Positions 56,385 through 64,000 of a stretch of 64,000 nucleotides of DNA are shown in pieces. The first letter of the stretch is position 1; each line of letters starts with the position of its first letter. The translations under genes were made by a program, and so were the position numbers. The notes under the pieces were generated by a model that was not told where the DNA came from, searched no databases, and worked only from the letters and a program-made list of their open reading frames with translations. This stretch comes from Schistocerca nitens (lineage: Eukaryota; Arthropoda; Insecta; Orthoptera; Acrididae): contig NC_064616.1 in NCBI RefSeq assembly GCF_023898315.1, positions 541,003,602 through 541,067,601 of the forward strand. The letters run 5' to 3'.

Positions 56385-57459
56385 AATGCATATCGACTTT
56401 TTTTTAAAATTCTAGGCAGTCGAGCAGATGCGCAAAACTATAGGCCTATATCTCTGACATCGATCTGTTGTAGAATTTTAGAACATGTTTTTTTCTCACG
56501 TATCATGTCATTTTTGGAAACCCAGAATCTACTCTGTAGGAATCAACATGGATTCCGGAAACAGCGGTCGTGCGAGACCCAACTCGCTTTATTTGTTCAT
56601 GAGACCCAGAAACTATTAGATACAGGCTCCCAGGCAGATGCTATTTTCCTTGACTTCCGGAAGGCGTTCGATATAGTTCCGCACTGTCGCCTGATAAACA
56701 AAGTAAGAGCCTACGGAATATCAGACCACCTGTGTGGCTGGATTGAAGAGTTTTTAGCAAATAGAACACAGCATGTTGTTCTCAATGGAGAGACGTCTAC
56801 AGACGTTAAAGTAACGTCTGGCGTGCCACAGAGGAGTGTTATGGGACTATTACTTTTCACAATATATATAAATGACCTAGTACTTTTCACAATATATATA
56901 AATGACCTAGTAGATAGTGTCGGAAGTTCCATGTGGCTTTTCGCGGATAATGCTGTAGTATACAGAGAAGTTGCAGCATTAGAAAATTGTAGCGAAATGC
57001 AGGAAGATCTGCAGTGGATGGACACTTGGTGCAGGGAGTGGCAACTGACCCTTAACATAGACAAATGTAATGTATTGCGAATACATAGAAAGAAGGATGC
57101 TTAATTGCATGTATAGATGATTGCGGAAAAAACACTGCTAGCAGTTACTTCTGTAAAATATCTGGGAGTATGTATACGGAACGATTCGAAGTAGAATGAT
57201 CATATAAAATTAGTTGTTGGTAAGGCGGGTACCAGGTTGAGATTCATTGGGAGAGTCCTTAGAAAATGTAGTCCATCAACAAAGGCGGTGGCTTACAAGA
57301 CACTCGTTCGACTTATACTTGGTATTGCTCATCAGTGTGGTATCCATACCAGGTCTGATTGACAGAGGAGATAGAGAAGATCAAAAGAAGAGCTGCGCGT
57401 TTCGTCACAGGGTTATTTGGTAAGCGTGATAGCGTTACGCAGATGTTTAGCCAAATCAA
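56385..57459 (+). pseudogene. Non-LTR reverse transcriptase fragment (CR1/Jockey-like)
   Basis: The frame to 57,104 reads AQNYRPISLTSICCRILEHV, QHGFRKQRSCETQL, ADAIFLDFRKAFDIVPH (motif A, catalytic Asp), SGVPQRSVMGLLLF (motif B) and SMWLFADNAVVYREV, where the second Asp of the catalytic pair is Asn. A 30-base tandem duplication (56,851-56,910) repeats the LFTIYINDLV block. After the stop, other frames give LGVCIRNDS, VAYKTLVRL and EELRVSSQGYL-like pieces of the RT C-terminus. It ends where the I-like element begins (57,460). Endonuclease and ORF1 are absent, so it is 5'-truncated or fragmentary. Confidence 0.82.
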
Positions 57460-58001
57460 GTGCCCACCTGCGGGTTCGGGGGTAAGAATAGGCCCGCGGT
57501 ATTCCTGCCTGTCGTAAGAGGCGACTAAAAGGAGTCTCAACTGTTTCAGCCTTTAATGTGATGGTCACCATTAGGGTTTGACCTCCATTTTTCCAAATTC
57601 AACAGAGGTACGAGCCTTTTTGGGAAGGAAACATTACGTGGTGCACCATCAGTCCTCTGTGCCCAAAGACCCTGGCTCTCTTTATCGTCTTGGCGTCGTA
57701 ACTGCACCCTCCATCCCTCATTTTGGCCATACACACCTGATGGGTTGTGTAAGTTACACCATTAGTGTGTCACCATCTGCACGCACGATAACTATGGACT
57801 ACCCATGGCACCCAAAATCCAGCACGGTAGCCAGCCCATTGTGGTGGGGCCGTCATGTACCCTCTAGGTTGTAGGCCCCTGACAACACTGCGTTCATACT
57901 GCCGATGCCTGAGCTGACACCTCCCCACGTAAGCTCGTCTCTGTGGGGCATCAGGACTCCTGGCGACGGCCATCCTGCCAGGTGGCCTTTGCTGTGGCTG
58001 G

Positions 58002-59521
58002 GTGGCGCCCGTGGGGAGAGCCCTTGGTCGGAGTGTGTGGCATCAGGGCGGATGTCCCTTAATGAAGTGGGTGAAGTCTCAATCTGGTGGTCGCACAACC
58101 ACCAACGTCTCTAAGCGCGGTAAGCTAGAATTTAATGCTGTGGCGTATAACCCCATATCGTTCCCTTCCCTACCCATGCCATGGGAGGGACGTAGGGCTG
58201 CAGACATACAGGAGCCGTATGCACTGTGATACCTTGTGTGCAGCAGAACTGATGGGGATTCGTTTTTGGGGACTAAGCCTCTCTTCTTTGTGAACAATCT
58301 TGAAGATAAGTTTGGGGAAGTGGCGTTTCTTTCCAAAATGAGGAGCGGGGCCATCCTGATACAAGCAGCTTCATCTGGACAGTCATGGGTACTACTCGCC
58401 TGTGAGAAGCTTGGTGACATCCCCGTTAACGTCACTCCCCATAAATCCTTAAATTTTGTCCAGGGGATTATCTTTCATAAAGATACACTTTGTCCATCGT
58501 GTCTTTAGGGACCCCAAGGATAATAGAATCGCTACCAGTGCTTTAATCCTGGCCTTTGAGGGCGACTGCTTGCCCGAGAACGTCAAGGTCATGATCTACC
58601 GGTGTGATGTCAAGCCCTATGTCCCGCCCCCTACGCCATGTTTCCAGTGTCGGAAGTTCGGACATATGTCCTCCAGATGCACTGCCAGCCCCGCGTGTCG
58701 AGTTTGTGGACGACCTTCGCATCCTAATGCTCCATGTGCTCCGCCTCCCACCTGCGTTAACTGTGGGGAGCACCATTCTCTCGGCTCGCCAGACTGTGCA
58801 GTCTACCACCGAGAGCAGAATATACAAGAAATTAAGACCCTGGACCGTTTAACTTACCAAGAGGCAAGGAAGAAGCTAGAACGGCTCAACCCCACAGCTA
58901 TGTTGAGGGGTTATGTTGCTGTAACGCTGCCGCCACCAGTTCCTGCGAAGACTCCCTTTTCAGGTGGCCCACAGAACAGTCAAGTTACGCCTGCCCCACC
59001 GCTGGTAGGGGCCACTCTCTCTTCCACTACTCCCAAAACACCCGGTTTTGGAGCAGTGGGCCCCAAACAAACGGGGACATCCATCCCCACCTCTCAGCCG
59101 GAGAAGCAACAGCCTTCTCCGGCTGCTCAGCCGGAGGAGCAACAGCCTCCTCCAGCCTCACTCATTCAGAAGGGGTCCCATCCAAGGACTTTACCAGTGT
59201 CTCACTAGCCAGTGGCTGAAGAAGCCACCAGCTGCTGGTTGAAGGGCTTCACGCTCTTTGTCTGTTCCTCACAATGCGTCAGGAAAGCTCTCCAAGCATG
59301 CAAACCCTCCTCCCAAAGACAAGAGAGACAAGAGGAAGCTCTCTAAGAAGAATAAGGACCTGGTGGGTCCTGTGCCACCGCTTCCTGTCAGCTCAGCCTC
59401 TGAGGATGAGGTCGAGCAGTTTGCATCCCCTGATGACCAGGATCTCGCCGTCTCCTCAGAAACGATGCAAGTTGCGACGTCAGTCACTCAGTCGGTGGCA
59501 GCATGTGACTCTGCGAAATAA
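58002..59521 (+). pseudogene. I-like ORF1, gag-like nucleic-acid-binding protein
   Basis: The first part (to 58,508) reads KFGEVAFLSKMRSGAILIQA and HKSLNFVQGIIF, with a TGA at 58,227-58,229. The frame then shifts near 58,500 to DPKDNRIATSALILAFEGDC and three Cys/His clusters: CFQCRKFGHMSSRC, CRVCGRPSHPNAPC and CVNCGEHHSLGSPDC, i.e. CCHC knuckles. QNIQEIKTLDRLTYQEARKK follows, then a Pro/Gln-rich part ending at 59,208. A Lys-rich tail (KRDKRKLSKKNKDL) lies in a third frame to 59,521. This arrangement matches ORF1 of I- and Jockey-type elements, which binds element RNA. Confidence 0.82.
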
Positions 59522-59541
59522 TTTGCCTTTTCAGTGCCTTC

Positions 59542-60400
59542 ATGCCCCTACAGGTCATGCTTTGTACAATCCTCCAGTGGAATTGTGGCGGTTATTTTAG
59601 CCATTTCCCTGAGCCACAACAGCTTGTAAGCATGACACCTGCTTTCTGCATTGCGCTCCAGGTAACCTGGTTCCCGGCAATGCGGACCCCTGTCCTTCGT
59701 GGTTACTGGGGCTCTTACTATAACCGTCGTGTTTACAATAGTGTGTCAGGTGGAGCCTGCGTGTATGTCCTTACCTCTGTATATACTGCTCCTGTGCCCC
59801 TTCACACATCGTTGGAACCTGTGTCTGTTAGAGTAAGGACTACCCAGGACATAACCGCCTGCATTGTCTATCTCCCTCCAGGTGGTACAGTCCGCCTGAC
59901 CAAATTGGCTGCACTTGTCACCCAACTCCACACGCCTTTTCTTCTCCTGGGGAATTTTAACGCCACAATCCCCTGTGGGGTGGAACGAAAATTACTGGCC
60001 GGGGCAGAGCTGTCGAGAATCTCATCTCCCAACTCGACCTCTGCCTCTTAAACACAGGCGCCGCCACACATTTCAGTGTGGCGCATGGCACGTTTTCGGC
60101 CATAGATCTATCGTTGTGCAGCCCAAGGCTTGTACCATTAGTCCACTGGAGAATCCATAATGACTTCTTTGGTAGTGAACTTTTTTCCATCTTCCTTTCA
60201 CTACCCCAGCGTCGCTCCACTGAACGCTTGCCCATATGGGTATTTAGCAAGGCAAACTGGGAAGTGTTCTCCTCTACTGCCACTGTTGAATCTGTCCCCC
60301 ACAGCACCATCGATGTGGCTGTTGAGACACTGATTGCAGCGATTGTTTCCGCTGCTGAACGTACCTTTCCTTGTTCGTTAGGGTGCCCCCTTCGAAAGTC
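59542..60400 (+). pseudogene. I-like ORF2 part 1: endonuclease
   Basis: Starts near TILQWNCGGYFSHFPE (Asn motif). The usual Glu motif is altered: FCIALQVTWFPA has Val where Glu is expected. It continues VYLPPGGTVRLTK and FLLLGNFNATIP, in which the usual Asp of the GDFNA motif is Asn. The frame then shifts near 60,040 to FSVAHGTFSAIDLSLCSPRL and ends around IHNDFFGSELFSI, where the expected Asp-His is Glu-Leu. At least three catalytic positions have changed, so it is long inactive. Confidence 0.8.
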
Positions 60401-61690
60401 CGTGCCTTAGTGGTCGGCAGAGTTCGCTGAAGCCATTAAAGAGCGTCGGCGGGCTCTTCAGCGACATAATCGGCACCCGTCTTTGGAGAACCTAATTTTA
60501 TTCAAACGTCTCCGTGCTCACGTCCGGCGGCTCATCAAAAGACGGAAACAGGAGTGCTGGGAGAGGTACGTTTCCACCATTGGTTCCCGTACTTCACCCT
60601 CCCAGGTGTGGATGAAGATTCGGCGCATCTTTGGATTGCACCACACTACAGGCGTCCCAGGGCTTTCCATCAACAGGGCGCTATGCACCGATGCCGATGC
60701 AATCGCCGAGCATTTCGCTCAGCACTATGTTCGGGCCTCTGCGTTGGGGAATTACCTGCCTGCGTTTCATGTTCTAAAACGCCGGGAATAAGGCAAACGA
60801 CTTTCTTTTGCTTCTCGCCACCCTGAGGCGTATAACGCCCCATTTAATTAGTGGGAACTCCAAAGCGCCCTGGCACAGTGCCCCGATACAGCCTCTGGGC
60901 CAGATGGCGTCCACAATCAGATGCTCAGACACCTATCCCCACACTGTCAGCGATGTGTTCTTGCCATCTTCAACCGCCTATGGAGCGATGGTGTCTTTCC
61001 GTCACAGTGGCTGGAAAGTACCATCATTCCGGTGCTGAAGCCTGGTAAGGACTCGCTTAATGTCGATAGCTATCGGCCCATCAGCTTAACAGACACTCTG
61101 TGCTAGCTACAGGAATGTATGGTGAGTCGACGGCTGTGTTGGCTGTTCAAGTCTCGGGGTCTTCTGGCTCCATGCCAGAGCGGCTTCCGTCAGGGCCGTT
61201 CCAACGCCGATACTTTGGTCTTCCTTGAGTCTGCAGTCCGCACTGCTTTTTCCAGACACCAACACTTTGTCTCCGTCTTTTCGACCTCTCCACAGCATAT
61301 GACACGACGTGGCGGCACCATATTCTCGTCACGTTCCACGGGTGGAGTCTCTGGGGCTCTCTCCCCATTTTTATTCAGAATTTTTTATCTGTTCGGACAT
61401 TTCGCGTTTTACTTGACACATCCCATAGTTCACTTCATGTCCAGGAAAATGGCGACCCACAGGGCTCTGTATTGAGTGTGCCACTTTTCCTTGTGGCCAT
61501 TAATGGCCTGGCAGCAGCAGTAGGTTCGTCTGTCTCACCCACGTTATATGCTGACGATTTCTGCATCGTTTTCAGCTCCACCATCATTAGTGTTGCAGAA
61601 TGAAGGTTCCAGGGAGCCATACGCAAGGTGCACGCGTGGGCCCTCGCCCATGGGTTTCAGTTTTCTCCTCTGTAGACTTGTGTTATGCAA
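60401..61690 (+). pseudogene. I-like ORF2 part 2: linker and reverse transcriptase
   Basis: One frame, with several stops (60,408; 60,789; about 60,850; about 61,105), reads LIKRRKQECWERYVSTIGSR, SGPDGVHNQMLRHLSPHCQR, WLESTIIPVLKPGKD and DSYRPISLTDTLC, then QSGFRQGRSNADTLVFLESA. After a shift near 61,280 the next frame has FDLSTAYDTTWRHHIL (motif A), GDPQGSVLSVPLFLVAINGL (motif B) and PTLYADDFCIVFSS (motif C, both Asp kept). The order is the standard LINE RT palm. Confidence 0.82.
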
Positions 61691-63121
61691 TTTTGTCGGC
61701 GTCGAACTGTCCATCCACACCCTGAGCTCTATCTTCAGGATGCCATGCTCAGGGTTGTTGACACTTACCGTTTTCTGGGTTTGCTGTTCGATACCCGGCT
61801 TACATGGCTTCCACATCTTCATCAGCTCAAGCGTCAGTGCTGGCAGCATCTGACTGCCCTTCGCTGCCTCAGCAGCACAACTTGGGGTGCCGATCATAAT
61901 ACGCTGCTGCGGCTCTACAAAGCCCTCGTGCTGTCCCGACTTGATTATAGGAGTGTGGCGTATGGCTCAGCGTCAACCTCAGCGCTGCAACTGCTGGACC
62001 CCGTTCACCACTGTGGGGTTCAACAGGCGACAGCAGCATACCGCACCAGCCCTGTTAATAGCCTACTTGCTGAGGCTTGGGTTCGTCCACTTCGCGTCCG
62101 GCGTCCACAATTCTTAGCCAAGTATGCTGCACACGTCCGTTGTTCGCCCCGTCACCCTAACTATCGTCTCCTTTTCGCTAATGCGGCAGTACATATCCCA
62201 CATCGGCGGCCGCGATCAGGCCATACAATTGGGATCCGTGCTAGGTCACTCCTTAGTGAACTCGAATCTTTGCCTCTTCCATCTGCTTTCCATGTCCACC
62301 CACATACACTACCTTGGTGTCTTCGTCGGCCGCAGCTTCGGCTGGACCTCTCCCTATGGCAAAAAGATTCAGTTCCTCCTGCAGTCTTGCGCCGCCAATT
62401 TCTTGCTCTCCTAGACGCATCGCATAACTCGGAGGTTATCTGTACCGATGGCTCGATGGTTGATGGCCGTGTGGCGTACGCTTATGTTCATGCGGACTAT
62501 GTAGACCAGCGCTCCTTGCCGGATGGCTGCAGTGTTTACACCGTAGAGCTCACAGCCATTTTTCGTGCCCTTGAGTGTATTCGTACCAGCACTGGAGAGT
62601 CCTTCGTCATTTGCAGTGACTCTCTCAGTAGTCTACAGGTTCTTGACTAGTGCTACCAATGCCATCCCATTGTAGTTGCTATCCAGGAGTCCGTTCACGC
62701 TCTTCAGCAGCGTGGACGTTCGGTGGTGTTCATATGGACCCCGGGACACGTTGGGATAGCGGGAAACGAACTCGCCGACAAGTTATCCAAAGAAGCTACC
62801 CGCAAACTGACGTTGGAGATCGGCCTCCTGGCAACTGATTTCCGATCGGTGTTGCGCCGTCGGGTCTTTGGGATGTGGGGAGACGAATGGCGCACACTGT
62901 CTGCACCCAACAAGCTGCGGCGAATAAAGGAGACCACAACTGTCTGGGGTTCCTCCATGCGGGCCTCTTGGAGGGATTCTGTTGTTCTCTGTAGGCTCCG
63001 CATTGGTCACTCTTGGCTGATGCATGAGTGGTGGGATAACCTGTGTGTCACCCCACTCTCCATTGTTGCGAAATTTATTCAAGATGGCGGCGATGACGTC
63101 ATCCAAGGTGGCGGCATGTAG
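61685..63121 (+). pseudogene. I-like ORF2 part 3: RT C-terminus and RNase H
   Basis: From 61,685 a long frame gives RVVDTYRFLGLLFDTRLTWL and LYKALVLSRLDYRSVAYGSA (RT thumb region). RNase H follows: VICTDGSMVDGRVAYAYVH (Asp), VYTVELTAIFRALECI (Glu) and FVICSDSLSSLQVL (Asp). A TAG stop at 62,648-62,650 interrupts it. The same frame then continues to VFIWTPGHVGIAGNELADKL (His and Asp). All RNase H landmark residues are present. Homology fades after RIGHSWLMHEW near 63,030. Confidence 0.85.
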
Positions 63122-63320
63122 ACTTGGCAACATCGCATGACGTCATCCAAGATGGCGGCTTTTGGCGGGAAAATAGGCCAATTGTGCTACGTCCACTAAC
63201 CTAACCTCAAGAAAAAATGGCGGGAAGTTTGAATTTTGGTGGGAAAATAGCCTAATTGTTCTATGTCCACTAACCTAAGCCACCAGAAGAAAAAAAATGG
63301 CAGGAAGTTTGAATTCCAAC
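63091..63320. repeat. Two short tandem repeats
   Basis: TGACGTCATCCAAG followed by [A/G]TGGCGGC occurs at about 63,094 and 63,138. Next, a unit of about 80 bp containing GGGAAAATAG.C.AATTGT, TCTATGTCCACTAACCTAA and TGGC.GGAAGTTTGAATT is present twice in a row (about 63,159-63,237 and 63,238-63,316). No coding role is evident. Confidence 0.65.
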
Positions 63321-64000
63321 AGGAGAATGCATGCAAAAACCGTACTTGTCTTTATTATTATTGATTATCGTTTATTAACATTCATTATCATTCATTGCCA
63401 TTTATTATCATTTATTATTATAGGCCTACCTCCACTAGAAAATAGGGCCAAATTCAAATTCCAACACGATATTGTCTCGAAAACTGTACTTCTATTTATT
63501 AATATCATTTATTATTTATTCAAGATGTCCGATTTTCTCGGTGAGAAAGCCATTTTCCTTACATCCATAACAAAAATCTATCACAAGTTCAAATCCCAAC
63601 ACCATAATTGATCACACGTACGAGCTTTCTCCGTCACTTATCTTTTTTCACTAGTAGCCTATCATAATCGCATCAAATAATAAACTGCACTTATAGTAAC
63701 GTAAGTCACGTCCTTTGATTTTGCTGGGGAAGGGACTGAAGACTTTATTTCAAGCAGTACGGTCATCACTTGTTCTCCAACACAGTCAGCACACACATCT
63801 TTGATATCGCAGTGCAGTCACCACGACGTCCGTGCTCCAACAGAGCCAATCGATCCCCCACACGTCGTAAACATGTTTTCACTGGAGACGCTGGAACTTG
63901 TCGAGTTTGACGTCACAGCGACCCCTTGTCCGGTCACCACGTGTATTCCTCACCTCCGCAGGTTTCCCGCTAAAATTGTTTGCTTCAGAGCTGAATCACA
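63321..64000. other. AT-rich end of window, no gene
   Basis: Bases 63,350-63,520 are a degenerate ATT/TTTATTATCATT-rich run. GAATTCCAACA-like and AAATTCCAACACGATA blocks echo the preceding tandem unit. Nothing else is recognised to the end of the window. Confidence 0.35.

Larger units (their letters stand above)
57460..63121 (+). mobile_element. Long I-like non-LTR retrotransposon with RNase H
   Basis: The order is a 5' leader from about 57,460 (CCCACCTGCGGGTTCGGGGG), ORF1 with zinc knuckles (58,002-59,521), endonuclease (59,542 onward), reverse transcriptase (about 60,900-61,700), a C-terminal RT region and RNase H (62,440-62,830). RNase H in a LINE points to the I/LOA group; the exact clade is open. 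Reading frames change at least five times and stops are frequent, so it is dead. The 3' end is unclear: recognisable protein stops near 63,030 and the following sequence is unrelated. Confidence 0.85.

Noticed and set aside
1..64000. CRISPR arrays, prokaryotic operons or rRNA
   Set aside because: No regularly spaced identical repeats with unique spacers, and the transposon content is that of an animal genome.

Overview
The window reads as intergenic, repeat-saturated DNA of a large insect genome, most probably an orthopteran such as a grasshopper or locust. That placement is my inference. It rests on several tRNA-derived SINEs of the kind I associate with Schistocerca, and on the mix of mariner, Tc1, gypsy and non-LTR families. 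I see no convincing host protein gene, rRNA, CRISPR array or functional tRNA. Nearly all recognisable coding sequence belongs to transposable elements, and every transposon gene I can read is broken.

Layout. 0-4 kb: no gene; a diverged two-copy tandem repeat and a GC-rich, LTR-like stretch. 4.3-7.2 kb: pol of a Ty3/gypsy element (+) with a G13 polypurine tract and a short possible LTR. 7.2-10.7 kb: a second gypsy element (-), itself split by a 5'-truncated non-LTR fragment. 11-16.4 kb: dispersed repeats of unknown family and two tRNA-derived SINEs. 16.4-22.05 kb: a structurally complete gypsy element (-) with two 471-bp LTRs, a 5-bp AATTC target duplication, a primer site and a polypurine tract. 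22-27 kb: unnamed repeats, an LTR-like segment and a SINE. 27.2-42.2 kb: a block bounded by a 1.2-kb inverted repeat. It contains a microsatellite, SINEs (three in a nested or same-site cluster), a 141-bp palindrome beside a 214-bp inverted duplication, one unrecognised ORF with a signal-peptide-like start, and a non-LTR element (35.3-40.2 kb). 42.2-48.8 kb: SINEs, diverged copies of an unnamed repeat, and a Tc1-like transposon split by a 1,235-bp TG...CA insertion. 48.8-54.1 kb: AT-rich, nothing recognised. 54.1-55.4 kb: a mariner element with both terminal repeats and one visible coding lesion. 56.4-63.1 kb: a non-LTR RT fragment abutting a long I-like element with ORF1, endonuclease, RT and RNase H. 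63.1-64 kb: short tandem repeats and AT-rich DNA.

The sequence is best read as a history of insertions: SINEs in SINEs, a non-LTR fragment in a gypsy element, two gypsy elements abutting, and an LTR-like insertion in a Tc1 transposon. The most unusual structures are the 1.2-kb inverted repeat around about 12.6 kb, the short palindrome with its neighbouring inverted duplication, and the SINE cluster in which one target site was used twice.
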